Positions 46,610-59,215 of a DNA stretch of 64,000 bases are shown here, in pieces (the first letter of the stretch is position 1; each line of letters opens with the position of its first letter). The notes under the pieces are model-generated. The model had not been told where the DNA came from. It made no database searches and saw only the letters and a program-made list of their open reading frames with translations. Both the position numbers and the translations under genes were made by a program. Source of the DNA: Neocallimastix lanati (nom. inval.) (Eukaryota; Neocallimastigomycota; Neocallimastigomycetes; Neocallimastigales; Neocallimastigaceae); assembly GCA_016946835.1 (NCBI GenBank), contig JACVTC010000059.1:954501-1018500 (forward strand), given 5' to 3'.

Positions 46610-48700
46610 ATGGAAAGATTAAAGGTTTTAGTTAATAATAGTGATATTAACGCACTTAAATTATTTAAATTTAATAGTTTAAAAAATATTAATGAAGTTG
46701 AATATAAAGAATCTGACTTATTAATATATTCTATTGAAACTAATGTTTCAAGTAAAACTTTTAAATTTATTGTTAATGAATATAAAAATTTAAATTATGA
46801 AATTGAGAGTGGTTTAATTCCTCTTTTTATTGCTATTGAAAATAAAAATTGGTCCAAAGTTAATATTCTTTTAAATAATAAAGCAGATATTAACTTTTGT
46901 AATAAAAAGGGTGAAAATATCTTATTTTATCTTTTTAATAATGATAAATTAGATAAACAAACTTTATCCTTTCTTATAAATAAAAATATAAACATAAATT
47001 ATAAAGATAGTGAAGGTAAAAATTTTTTAGAGAGGGCAATTGAAAAAAACAATGAAATTTTTGTTAAAGTAATATTTGATAGTATTATATTTAACAACGA
47101 TTTTGTTTTATCATTAATTGAAAATAAAAATAATAAAATTTGTTTAAGTACTAAAATTTTAGAATCGATGATATTAAGGGAGAAGAAAAAAGTCCAAATT
47201 ACATGTCAAATGTTCCATAATGCTATTGAAAATGGTAACCTCGAAATTTTAAAAACTCTTTTAATTTATAATACTAATAAAAATATTTTTGATCGATGTA
47301 ATGATTATAGCTTATTAATAAAATCTATTGAAACAAATCATTTATCCATGGTAAAATATTTAATTGAAAGTGGTGCAAATATTAATGATAAAAATTGGTA
47401 TAATTGTTCTGCATTAATGATGGCCTCCAAAAAAGGTTATCCCTCCATTGTTAATTATTTACTTCAGGAGGGAAAAGAAATCTATATTAATGGTAGAGAT
47501 GTTTATGGTAAAACGGCATTAATGTATGCAGCAGAAACTAATCACTATGATATTATAAAATCGTTGGTTCAAGCGAATGTTAGGGTGAATGATAAGAGTA
47601 AGGATGGCACTACAGCATTAATTTATGCTATTCAAAATAAAGAGGCCTCATTAGAAATTGTAGAGTTTCTTGTTGAATCCGGTGCTAATATAAATGAAAA
47701 AACAAGAAATGGAACCACTGCATTAATAGCATCTGTTAAAAACAATAAATTGGATATATTTAATTATTTAATAGAAAAAGGTGCGGATATTCATATAAAA
47801 AATTATGAGTATTATTCTGCCTTTTTATATGCGGTCGAGTTAGGTCATGAAGAAATGGTGGTGACCTTGGTAAATCATGGGGCAGATGTTAATGATAAAA
47901 ATTTAAAGGGAAATACGGCATTAATGTTAGCCTATTTGAGCAATAATCATTCCATTGTCAAATATTTATTGGAAAGTGGTGCCAATGTTAATATTAAAAA
48001 TAATAAGGGTTGGTCTGCCTTATTGTTAGCTTCATTAAATGGTAATTTAGAAGTGGCTCAATGGTTTATTGAAAAAGGGGCCAGTATTAATGAAATTGAT
48101 AACTGTGGTTACACTCCATTAACTAATTTTTTAGAAAAAAGATGTCTTCAAGCTACGCAATATTTAATTCAGATGGGAGCAAATGTTAATATTAAAAACA
48201 AATATGGTAATTCTGCATTGTTAATGACATTAGAAAATGGGGATAAGGAAATTGCTATTAATCTTATTGAGTATGGAGCCAACCCAAATGAAATTGATCG
48301 ATTTGGTAATCCGGTAATCATTACTGCTTATGAAAAAAAATTGTATGATGTTGTAAAGTGTCTTATTGAGCATGGTGCAGATATTAATGCTAAAAATAGG
48401 TATGGTTGGACTATTTTAATGTATGCAGCTCAAGCTGGTCAAAAAGATATTGTAACCTATTTACTTGAAAAGAAAGCAAATGTTCATGAAAAGAGTATAT
48501 GTGGTTGGAATGCTCTATATTTTGCATCGAAAAATGGCCATTTAGATATTGTTATGGAGATTATTAAAAGTGGAATTAATATTAATGAAAAAGATAATCA
48601 GGGAAAATCTGCTCTTCATTATGCTTGTCAAAATGATCATATAGAAATAGCTCAATATTTAATTGAACAAGGTGCCTATGTTGAAAATAAAACAGAATAA
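46610..48700 (+). CDS. Large ankyrin-repeat protein
   Basis: 696-residue protein with no signal peptide or transmembrane segment. The N-terminal ~200 residues hold degenerate ankyrin-like units (LFIAIENKNWSKVNILLNNK, LERAIEKNNEIFVKVIF). From about residue 205 to the end there are roughly 14-15 clear ankyrin repeats with the T/S-AL...A..G/N...IV.YL.E.GANIN.K consensus. Such proteins act as binding scaffolds; no catalytic domain is visible and the partner is unknown. Codons are far more AT-rich than in the two enzyme genes, suggesting low expression. Single exon, start at the first ATG after an A-tract. The C-terminus stops in the middle of a repeat series, and its last 72 coding bases are duplicated just downstream, so the end may have been rearranged. 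Confidence 0.9.
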   Translation: MERLKVLVNNSDINALKLFKFNSLKNINEVEYKESDLLIYSIETNVSSKTFKFIVNEYKNLNYEIESGLIPLFIAIENKNWSKVNILLNNKADINFCNKKGENILFYLFNNDKLDKQTLSFLINKNININYKDSEGKNFLERAIEKNNEIFVKVIFDSIIFNNDFVLSLIENKNNKICLSTKILESMILREKKKVQITCQMFHNAIENGNLEILKTLLIYNTNKNIFDRCNDYSLLIKSIETNHLSMVKYLIESGANINDKNWYNCSALMMASKKGYPSIVNYLLQEGKEIYINGRDVYGKTALMYAAETNHYDIIKSLVQANVRVNDKSKDGTTALIYAIQNKEASLEIVEFLVESGANINEKTRNGTTALIASVKNNKLDIFNYLIEKGADIHIKNYEYYSAFLYAVELGHEEMVVTLVNHGADVNDKNLKGNTALMLAYLSNNHSIVKYLLESGANVNIKNNKGWSALLLASLNGNLEVAQWFIEKGASINEIDNCGYTPLTNFLEKRCLQATQYLIQMGANVNIKNKYGNSALLMTLENGDKEIAINLIEYGANPNEIDRFGNPVIITAYEKKLYDVVKCLIEHGADINAKNRYGWTILMYAAQAGQKDIVTYLLEKKANVHEKSICGWNALYFASKNGHLDIVMEIIKSGININEKDNQGKSALHYACQNDHIEIAQYLIEQGAYVENKTE

Positions 48701-48786
48701 AAAAAATCAAAATGATCATATAGAAATAGCTCAATATTTAATTGAACAAGGTGCCTATGTTGAAAATAAACCAGAATAAAAAAAAA
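48629..48786 (+). repeat. 79-bp tandem duplication of the ankyrin gene's 3' end
   Basis: CAAAATGATCATATAGAAAT at 48629 recurs at 48708. The two 79-bp copies include the final ankyrin half-repeat and the stop codon, differing at about one base (AACAGAATAA versus CCAGAATAA). The second copy is untranslated because the stop in the first is intact. Confidence 0.92.
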
Positions 48787-49216
48787 AAATATAAAGTTTT
48801 ATATACATATATAATATATCTAATAATAATATTTAAAAAACAAATTTTTAAAAATTTTAAAAATTGATTTTAAAAAATAATTTTTATATTAAAAATTATA
48901 GTTAAATTTAATTATGTAAATATACCAAAATTTTTAAAAAATAATATGTTTTATTTTATATAGAATATATTATTATTATTATATAAAATTTTATTTATAA
49001 TATTTTATAAAGAAAAAAGATTATTGTAATTATATATAAACGATTTAATTATAAATAATAATTTATTTAATTTTTACTTTTCATATTTTAATTTTTTTAT
49101 TTTTATATCATTATATCATTATATATAAAAATAAATAATTTATATAAATAAATAAAGTCAACTTTTAATAAAATTAATAAATTTATTCTTTAAAAATAAA
49201 AAAAATAAAAATTTTT

Positions 49217-49260
<44 letters not shown>

Positions 49261-49431
49261 TTTTTTTTTAAAAAAAAATAATTAATTATTCCGCTGTCAA
49301 TCTATAAATAAATAAATAAATAAATAAATAAAAATAAATAAATAAATAAATCAAAATAAATAAATAAATCAAAATAAAAATTATATAAAAATAAAAATTA
49401 TATAAAAATAAAAATTATATAAAAATAAAAA

Positions 49432-49470
<39 letters not shown>

Positions 49471-49914
49471 GTATTAATTATATAATTATTATATCATTGT
49501 TAATTAATTAATTAATTAATTAATTATTTATTTATTTATTATACTTTATTGATTGAATTTTTTCCATCTGTTTTTTTTCAATGTATCAACTCATTTCATT
49601 AATCAAAATAAGATCAATTATAGCAACAACTTATTGATACCTTTGATCTATCTTTTAAGAGAGAGAGAGAGAGAGAGAGGAGGAGATAATGAGTTTGACA
49701 TCTTACTATGTCCATAAAATATTTTTTATTTTTTTATTTATATATCTTTTTTTTAATTTAATGTTTATTTATTTATTTATTTATTTATTTATTATTATTA
49801 TTTAAGCAAATAAATATATAATATATATATTTAATTATTAAATATTGAATAATATTATTTTTATTAATTAATAATAGATTTTTTTATTTTGTTTAATTTC
49901 TTATAATTATTTAG
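48787..49914. other. AT-rich intergenic DNA
   Basis: AAAT and TTAA runs, poly-T/poly-A (49219-49255, 49440-49468), four copies of an ATTATATAAAAATAAAA unit (about 49378-49440), a GA-dinucleotide run at 49660-49685, and a less repetitive patch at 49555-49720. No gene seen. Confidence 0.6.
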
Positions 49915-51296
49915 TAAAGTCTCTTACTTTGCACCTTTACTTGGTTCAAATTAAGAGAGAACAAATAATACTCAGAAATTAATTAATAAAGGATTAAGAT
50001 GGATTGAAGGTTTACACAAATCCAAAATTTTTATTACTGTATATTCCTATTTCAAAAGGTTTAAATATTCCTCCATTATCAGCTAAGTGTGCTTTGTCTC
50101 AAGTTAAATGTTTTGAAAAATGGAAAAATTCTAATTGTATTATTTCCTATTTAGTAAATAATATTCCAAAATCTAGAAAATATACATGGACGAAAGAAAG
50201 TAGAACTCTTAAACGTAAACTAGAGAAAAGAGGTAGTAACGATAAAAAAAAAAAAACAAGGATTTTTATTGGAAAAGAGATATGAAAATCAATTCTATTA
50301 AAGCTGAATTTTATAACAAAAAACAAATTCGAAGAAACATCAAATTTTATAAAACTTTGTTATGAATATCCTGATCTTTCATATGGTTTCTATTGGCTAT
50401 TGAGAGCACGAAGCGGATATAAATTAGATGATAGAACTGCTAAAGCTACAAAAATAATAGATCAAGTGTGTCCTAATTTTTGTCCCTGTTGTAAAAGTAA
50501 TAAACAATGGATAAGGCGTTGGTTAATTGATTGATCATTCTTCAATCATATTCGTAGTAAAGTCAATGATAAAGTTTTATTTTTATATAACGCTTTTAAC
50601 CGTGGCAACCTAACAAATGATATCGTTAATAGTAATAGTAATAATAGTAATAGTAATAATAGTAATAGTAATAACAGTTATAATAATATTAGTAATAGTA
50701 TTTTTAGTAATGTTAGTAATAGTATTGAAAATAATGGTTATGTTAATTTGAGTGTGTGTAAAAAAGTGTTTAATTTCCTTCTTTGGGGAAGGAAGTATTA
50801 GTAATAGTACAGGGGAATGAAAGGATCTATATTTAAGTGCCAGATGAGATCAAGTGCTTATTCTGATACTCCATTCTTGGTGGTTACTGCGGCTCTTCTT
50901 CAATTGATTATACCTATTGCGATTGGCCAGCAATGGTCTTTGTTCAATAGGTTCAAATCGAATCGTACTACTACTACCAAGAGCGGCAATGCTGAAGAAA
51001 CAGTAAGACAAGCCAGCAGAGCTAGCATAACCAATGAAGATCATGATTTCGTATCTTAAAATTATGATATTCATTGTGTAAGTCAAAAATAACTATTATA
51101 CTACAGTATAATAATGCCCTTGTGAAGTCTTATAGATATTAATTAAATGAAACTGGAATACATTATACCATTATTCTATTTTATTTTATTTTTGTTTATT
51201 TTTTTATCTTTTTTTTTTTCTTTTTATTACATGTATTTTATCAAATATTTAATTAATAAAGATGAAACAAGTTTGCTGCCTTTAAAAAAAAAAAAA
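49915..51296 (+). pseudogene. Decayed LINE copy with shared 3' UTR and poly-A
   Basis: It starts in the post-RT region (FAPLLGSN, INKGLRWIEGL) and continues IPPLSAKCALSQVKCFEKWK and TWTKESRTLKRKL (ORF 50004-50285). After a frameshift come RARSGYKLDDRTAKATKI, the zinc motif CPNFCPCC and WLID. A stretch rich in AGTAATAGT (Ser/Asn codons, 50630-50740) precedes FNFLLWGR and the conserved C-terminal tail (50817-51059: FLVVTAALLQLIIPIAIG, WSLFNRFKSNRTT, NAEETVRQASR). The 3' UTR matches 16757-17010 and ends in poly-A at about 51282-51296. Several stops, so inactive. Confidence 0.75.
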
Positions 51297-52684
51297 TTCT
51301 TATAATTATTTTTTTTTATAAAAAGATTTTTATATGATTTTATGTATTTATATATACATCCACATTCATACTTTTATATTTATAAATTTTAATTCAATCA
51401 ATAATGCATGAAATGGAAAAATTCATTGGAATCGAATATTGATTGAATCTTCCTCAAAAAAAAAAAGAATAAATCAAACAGTTTCATTACTCTCATAATA
51501 ATTATAATAAAATAATATATATATATATATATATTTCTATTTACAGTTTTTAAATAAAATTAAAAAATAATAAAGAATTATAATTTTTGAATATTATTTA
51601 AAAACTGTTATTTAATTATTATGATAATATAATAATAAGGATACTTTTTATTACATAAATAAATAATAATTATATATAGATTTTTATATATAGATATACT
51701 TTTCATGGTTAAAATTTATTTCATTTTGTTTTTTTATTAGACAATTAATATTCTTTAAAAATTGAATCTTACTTTTTTAATTTTAAATAATTAAATATTT
51801 TAATTTATTAGTATAATAACTAATTATAAGTATATATAAATTTTTTTTAAAAAAAAAAAAAAAAAATTACATAGAAATATAAATTAAAATAAGATTTTTA
51901 TATCAATTAACATTTACATAATTTTTCTTTTTTATTTTTTATAAGTGTTTAAATATTTGAAATTTATATTAATAATTTATATTAGTAGTTAAATATTATG
52001 AATTTTATTGGTTAATAAAATTTTAAAATAAAAAAAAGTAATCAGTGTATTTAAAAAAAAAAAAAAATTAATAAAAAATAAAAAATTATTTGAAAATAAA
52101 TATTAATAAAGTAATAATTATATAAATATATAATATATAAAAAAAAATTTTTTTTTTTTATTTACAAAGAAGAAATTATAAAATTAATACATCTATCTCT
52201 GAAAGAGGTAATAAAAAGAGCATACAATTTCAAAACTATTGAATATGCATATAAGTTATTAAATTGTCATAACAGTAAATTATTAATATATTAATATTAA
52301 TATTTTTTTTTCTTTTTTTTTTTTTTTACTTTTATTGTTTTAATTATTTATATAAATATATATTTCTATCTAATTTATTTTTATATTTATATATATATAA
52401 ATATATGTAAAATATATATATATTTTTTTTAAATAAAAAAAAAAATCTATTTAATAAATGTTCAATAAACATATTATATATCAAATACTTTAAAATGTAT
52501 CGGACTAAATATATTCATATAAACTTATTTATATTATAACATCTACATTTATTTTTATTTTCAATTGCTAAATATTCTATTATATAAAATCCATTTTTTT
52601 TTCCGGAAATTATATATTATAAAAAAGATATTTCACAATAATAATAAAAATATAAATATAGAATCAATATATAAATAAAAAAAA
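51297..52684. other. AT-rich intergenic DNA
   Basis: Low-complexity A/T DNA with TA runs and homopolymers. No gene or RNA recognised. The end of this stretch contains the promoter of the TRAPPC1 gene. Confidence 0.6.
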
Positions 52685-52862
52685 ATGATATATAGTAATT
52701 ATCACTTGTTTATTTATTTATTTATTTATTATTTTTAATAAAAAGTTAAAAAAAAAAGTATAGAATTATTTATTATCTGATAATTTTAAATAATATTCAA
52801 TTCAAAAATTGATTTCAGAATTATGAAATAAAAAAACATACAGAAAAATAAATAAATACATG

Positions 52863-52896
<34 letters not shown>

Positions 52897-54207
52897 AAAA
52901 AAAAAAAAGCGAAACAAAACAAAACAAAAGGGAAAAAAAATAATCAATGTAAAAAAATAATAATAATAATAGTAAACATTATTAAAATAATATTACACTA
53001 TTACAACTAGTATATACTTTTTTTTTTTTTTTATTAAAAAAAAAAAAGAAAATGAATATAAATCCATATATATAAATTTTAAAGTCAAAAAGTCAATATA
53101 CTAATATTTAGAAATAAAGTTTCTTTAGAAATTTGAATGGAGTATTATTCCATCGTTTATTCAAAATAAAAAAATAAAATAAAATAATATATATATACAT
53201 ATAAAATTTTGAATTTTATATATAAAAATTTTAAAAAGTTTTGTTTATATAATATTGTTTTATTCGGAATTAAAATGGAATACTATTTAATTATAGTATA
53301 TATATATATATATATAGTTTAAGAAACTCATAATATAAAGATAAATTTAAATTTGAAATTTGTAAAAAATCATATATCTCACATTTAAGAAATAATATTA
53401 ATTTAGTCTAAATTAATTATATATATATATTATATTGAAACAGATTTCTATTTATTTAATCGCCATTGTAAATGTATTTACTATGCTAATTGGCAAAATG
53501 ATAATGATGATATTTCATTATCAACAAAAAATAATGATATGAAATGGGAAGAAGAAGCGAAATTAGTTTATGGTGTTGTATATTCTTTAAGAAATTTATG
53601 TAGAAAATTATCTACTGTAAAGTATGTAGAAATTTAATGATAAAAAAAAAATTAAAAAAATAAAATAAAATATACTAAAATTAAATAAAAATAATATATT
53701 TAAAACAATAATAATTATTATATATATATATATTTAAAATAACATATTATGTATTTTTTTATAAATAATTAAAAAAAAAATATATATATATATATATATA
53801 GTGGTGTACCAGAAAAGAATGAAAAAGAAGGAGAAATGGAAGAAGAAGACAGAGGCTTTCTTTCCTATAAAACAAATGCTTATAAGGTAATAAAATTAGT
53901 ATTCTAAATAATTATACAAAAATAGAAATCAATAAATAAGAATGAATAAATTATAAAGAAAAAAAAATATAATAATCTTAAAATATAAAAATAACATTAT
54001 TAATAGTTATTATTTTCGGTGTATTAAATATTAATCTATTTTTTTTTTTTTTTCTAATTATTATTATTATTATTATATTTATATATATATATTTCTCTCT
54101 CTTTTATTATATATATATGTATAATTATAAATTATTTTTTTTTCTATCTTATTATATATATTATTATTATTTATTTTTTTTTTTTTTTTTTTTTTTTTCT
54201 ATATATA

Positions 54208-54246
<39 letters not shown>

Positions 54247-54548
54247 CTCACACTCACACTCACACTCTCACTTATATATGTCACTTTTATATGTACATAT
54301 GTAATATTATATTCAATTTTATATTACATAATTAGTTACATTATTATGAAACACCTTCTGGACTAAAATTTGTCATATGTACTGATCCTCGTACTCCAAA
54401 TCTTCAAGATATGCTTCATCAAATTTATAGAGATATTTATGTTGAATACGTTATTAAAAATCCATTATATCAATCCGATAATGATTATATTAATAATGAA
54501 TTATTCAAAACTAAGTTGCATGAATTTATTAAGAGTCAATCAAAATAG
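52685..54548 (+). CDS. BET5: TRAPPC1/Bet5, core subunit of the TRAPP vesicle-tethering complex (4 exons)
   Basis: TRAPP tethers ER-to-Golgi vesicles and activates the Ypt1/Rab1 GTPase; Bet5 is a small longin-fold core subunit. Exons: 52685-52694, 53444-53621, 53802-53886 and 54336-54548. Donors GTAATT, GTATGT and GTAATA; acceptors CAG, TAG and TAG; phases are consistent at all three joins, giving 161 residues (yeast Bet5 is about 159, human TRAPPC1 145). Recognisable parts: FYLFNRHCKCIYYANW, EEEAKLVYGVVYSLRNL, RGFLSYKTNAYK, LHYYETPSGLKFVICTDP, DIYVEYVIKNP. Exon 2-4 assignment is strong. Exon 1 (ATG ATA TAT A) is inferred because it gives MIYN before FYLF, like the family N-terminus, and implies a 749-base intron. 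Introns are very AT-rich. Confidence 0.85.
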
Positions 54549-55357
54549 ACTATAAATTAGAAATAGAAAATAGTTTATTACTTTTTATTTATTAATTCTA
54601 TTATTATTATTATTCTTATTCTTATTATTATTAATTTCTTTTTATAATAATAATATTAAAATAATAATAAAAAAAAATTAAATAAATAAATAAATGAGCA
54701 TAAAAAAAAAATATTATTAAAAATATTAATTATTATCTTTTATTTAAAAAAAAAAAAAAACAATAAACCTAATAATTATGATAAAGAAAAAAAATATATA
54801 ATATAATATAATAATACCAATTATATATAAAAAAAAAATACAAATAAAAATACAAATAAAGATAAAAATAAAAAGAAAATAAAGCGTATAAAACAATTAC
54901 TAAATTAAAACGAAATAAAGCAATAAAAAAAAAAAAAAATTACTTTATAAATTCTATTTTAATTTTTTATTTTTTTTATTTTTTATTTTTATTTTTATTT
55001 TTATTTTTATTTTTATTTTTATTATTATTTTTTGTTAATAATTTTTATATATGTAAAAAATATTTAATATATATTTATATTATATATTTGTAATACTATT
55101 TTATATGAATTGTAACTATAGTAATAATAATAATAATAATAATTCATTTAATAAACCAAGGAAAAAAAAAAAATTCTTATTTTTCTAAATAAAATAAATT
55201 ATTAGCAATAACCATATTCATAATCATAATCATAGTCATAGTCATAGTCATAGTAATATTGATAGTAAACTAATACTAATTAAATATTAATAACCAATAA
55301 TGATGATAACTTATGATAATCAATATATAAAATAATAATATATTATAATTGAAATAA

Positions 55358-55401
<44 letters not shown>

Positions 55402-55479
55402 TTTATTTTAAATAATGATATTTTTTAATTTATTATTGATTATAATTTATTATGGATAATTATTAATAGTATTAGTTGT
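54549..55479. other. AT-rich intergenic DNA after TRAPPC1
   Basis: Homopolymers, AAAT/ATTTTT runs and a CATAAT/CATAGT repeat near 55213-55253. No gene. Confidence 0.6.
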
Positions 55480-57589
55480 GTGGTAGGAATAGAATAATTT
55501 TATTATTATTATTTTTAATAATGGTAGTAGTTTTAGAAGGAATAGAATAATTTTATTATTATTAGTAATGGTAGTAGTTGTAGTAGAAATAGAATAATTT
55601 TATTATTATTGATAATAGTAGTAGTTGTAGTAGGAATAGAATATTATTATTATTATTGGTAATAGTGGAAATAAAATGATTATTATTACTATATATATTA
55701 AATATAGAATTTATTTATTAATCAAACTTTAATAGATCGAGATTTACTAAAAAAGTGTTAAAAATATATTTTAATATAAAATTTAATCTATGATTATCCA
55801 ATATTTTACAAATACAAAATACTCGAAATACTATAAAACGTGCTTAAATAATAATCCTAATTTTTTTTTTTATCTCTTTAACAATAAAAAACCTTAATAT
55901 ATATATACGATCATACATACTTAATTATATATATTTATAATAATAAATATTAATATATAATAAAGAATATAAAACATCTTTACTTAAACATAATTATAAT
56001 ATTATCTTAATATTGTGTGTCTCTCTTAATTGTGTGTTTATTAACAAAAAGGATAATAAAAAAAAAATTAAAAAAAAAGAAAAAAAAGTTTAATATATAT
56101 TGTTTAATAATATGTTTATTGATTATAATTAGTAATTGTAATAGTAGTTATGGTAGCAGTAGTAATAGTAATAGTATAAATAGAATATTTTTTATTATAT
56201 GAACAAATGTTTAAAATATATATATATTATTATTATTTATTATTATATTATATATATTATAATTTTAACTTTATTATGATTTAACAGTTATTTTTATTAT
56301 TATTTATTTATATATAATTATAATTAAATATTTATTATAATTAAATATATTTCTGTAATTATTTATTATATTGATATTTATTTATATTTAAAGTGCTTAT
56401 TATTATTAGAAGTAGTAGTAGAAATAAAATAATAATTATTATAATTATTAGAAGTAGTAGTAGAAATAAAATTAATATTATTATTATTATTAAAAGTAGT
56501 AGTAGAAATAAAAAAAATTATTATTTTTATTATTAGAAGTAGAAGTGGAAATAAAATTATTATTATTATTATTTTTATTAGAAGTAGTAGTAGAAATAAA
56601 AAAATTATTATTATTATTATTAGAAGTAGTAGTAGAAATAAAATAATAATTATTATAATTATTAGAAGTAGTAGTAGAAATAAAATAATAATTATTATAA
56701 TTATTAAAAGTAGTAGTAGAAATAAAATAAATATAATTAGTAATCAGTATTGGTAGAAATAAAATGATTATTATCAATATATAATATTAGAAATAAAATA
56801 ATTATAATTAGTAATCAATATTGGTAGAAATAAAATGATTATTATTATTAGTAAGAAATAGAATATTTATTAAATATTATTATTATTAATAGTAACAAAC
56901 AAATGTTATATTTTTAATTTATATATATATTATTATTAAATATTTATTATTAATATCTATATATATAATTTATTTTTAATATAATGATTTGATATTCATT
57001 TATTTATTATGTATTTATTCATTTACATAATATCGTAATTAGTAGTAGGAATAAAATAATTTTATCATTAATTGTAGTAGTGAAAGGATTAGTAGAATGA
57101 TTATATATTAAAACTATAATTTAAATAAGTTACATTATTTATCACTATTAATATATATATATAAGTGTTTGAAGATTATAGATTAATACTTATTAATTAA
57201 TTAATTATTATCAATTATATCTAATATTAAATTTCATTAATAGTTATCCACAATCTAACTATAATACAATAAAATTACAAAATAATTTGTAATAATAATA
57301 ACTCAATAATAATAGTTAAATAGTAATAAGTAATAAAAAGTAAAATAAAACACATAATAATATTTAATATCATAGTATAGTTATATCATTTAACATTTTA
57401 AAATTGCTATATTATTAAAGAATTTTTATAATAAAATTAAAATTGCTACTGTGTATATTGAATTAATATGTAGATAATCTTTTATTTTTTATTTTTTTAT
57501 AATTATTATTATTTTTTTTTTCTGATAAAATTACTTTTTTAATTTTTTAATATTTAATATTTAAGTAATAAAATATAAATATATATATA
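55480..57589. repeat. Degenerate tandem repeats with AGTAGTAG cores
   Basis: At 55490-55690 a unit with GTAGTAGTTGTAGTAG plus GAATAGAATAATTTTATTAT recurs about four times. At 56400-56760 a ~45-60-bp unit with AGAAGTAGTAGTAGAAATAA followed by an ATT/AAT run recurs about eight times. The minus-strand ORF 56490-56777 (FISTTTSNN repeats) reflects this array and is probably not a gene. ORF 56017-56202 is likewise unsupported. Confidence 0.7.
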
Positions 57590-58275
57590 TATCATTAATA
57601 ATAGTAATAATAGTAATAATAATTATAGTAATAATAATAATAATATTAATAATAATATTAATAATAATAATAATAATAGTAATAATAATAATAATAATAG
57701 TAATAATAGTAATAATAATAGTAATAATAATAATAGTAATGATAATAGTAATAATGAAAATAATAATAATGAAAATAATAATAGTGAAATAAAAAAAATA
57801 TTAACTAGTAATAATAATAATAAAGTGACAGTAACAGCAATAATAAATGAATTAATATGAAAGTAGTAATCGTAATAGTAATAGTAATAGTAATAGTAAT
57901 AGTAATAGTAATAGTAATAGTAATAGTAATAGTAATAGTAATAGTAATAGTAATAGTAATAGTAATAGTAATAGTAATAGTAATAGTAATAGTAATAGTA
58001 ATAGTAATAGTAATAGTAATAGTAATAGTAATAGTAATAGTAATAGTAATAGTAATAGTAATAGTAATAGTAATAGTAATAGTAATAGTAATAGTAATAG
58101 TAATAGTAATAGTAATAGTAATAGTAATAGTAATAGTAATAGTAATAGTAATAGTAATAGTAATAGTAATAGTAATAGTAATAGTAATAGTAATAGTAAT
58201 ATAATAGTAGTAATAGTAATAGTAATAGTATAGTATAGTAATAGTAATAATAATAATAATAATAGAAATAATGAT
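57590..58275. repeat. AGTAAT hexamer microsatellite with ATAATAGTA flank
   Basis: About 57870-58200 is a nearly perfect AGTAAT array of more than 50 units. On its left (57595-57800) lies a degenerate AATAATAGT array. It is open in several frames (VI and TI polymers), hence two spurious long ORFs. No coding evidence. Confidence 0.92.
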
Positions 58276-58735
58276 AGTAATAATAAATAGTTTAAGGACA
58301 GAACTGGTGGTCAATAGTTTTATTTTTAATATCAAGGAAAAAAGTGAATAATTTAATCATAAATATATTAAATAAGCTTTTTTTTTTAATTATTTTTGTA
58401 TTATCCTTTTTTAGCAAATCGCAATCTATTAAAGTTTGATTAATAAATTAATTCAACGTTTTTTTTTTGTATATGTACATATTAATTTCTAATATTATAT
58501 GAATATATAATTTCCTTAATATATTAATAAAGTAAGAATAAAGATTTTATTATAATTTAAATTAAATCAAATATTAAATATAATTTAAATTTTATTTATT
58601 TCAATCATTTATTATATTATATTGCAGTTTATGGAAATTTATCTACTGCAATAGAAAAACCAAAAAAAAAAAAAAAGAATTAAAAATAAAATGGATGATT
58701 AAATTTGTTAATATTATCACAAACTAATTAATATG
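58276..58735. other. AT-rich spacer
   Basis: No ORF or repeat of note. A few less repetitive words (TAGCAAATCGCAATCTATTA, CAGTTTATGGAAATTTATC) could be remnants of something older, but nothing can be assigned. Confidence 0.5.
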
Positions 58736-59215
58736 TATGATGATAAATAAATAATAAAATAATAAAATAATAAATAATTGAATAACATAATAAATAATAA
58801 AATAATAAAATAATAAATAATTGAATAACATAATAAATAAATAATAAATAATAAATAATAAATAATAAATAATAAATAATAAATAATAATAATAAATAAT
58901 AATAATAAAATAGTATTCATTAATTAATAAATAAATAATAATAATAAAATGAGTATTCATTAATTAATAAATAAAAATAATAATAATAAAATGAGTATTC
59001 ATTAATTAATAAATAAATAATAATAAAATGAGTATTCATTAATAAATAATAAATAATAATAATAAAATGAGTATTCATTAATTAATAAATAAATAATTTA
59101 TAATAAAATGAGTATTCATTAATTAATAAATAAATAATTTATAATAAATAATAAATAATAGAGGAGTATTTATTAATAATAATAGAAAGAGTAATTTATT
59201 AATAAATAATACTAA
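58736..59215. repeat. AATA microsatellite and ~45-bp tandem repeat
   Basis: AATAATAAA arrays from about 58740. From about 58910 to 59150 a unit containing AAAATGAGTATTCATTAATT plus AATAAATAATAAT is repeated about six times. The minus-strand ORFs here are artefacts. Confidence 0.8.

Noticed and set aside
56490-56777. FISTTTSNN-repeat ORF on the minus strand
   Set aside because: Produced by the AGAAGTAGTAGTAG tandem repeat; no start context, signal or neighbours that support expression.
57805-58335. Long ORFs of TI and VI dipeptides on both strands
   Set aside because: They follow the AGTAAT hexamer array and exist on both strands, which is expected from a stop-free 6-bp repeat.
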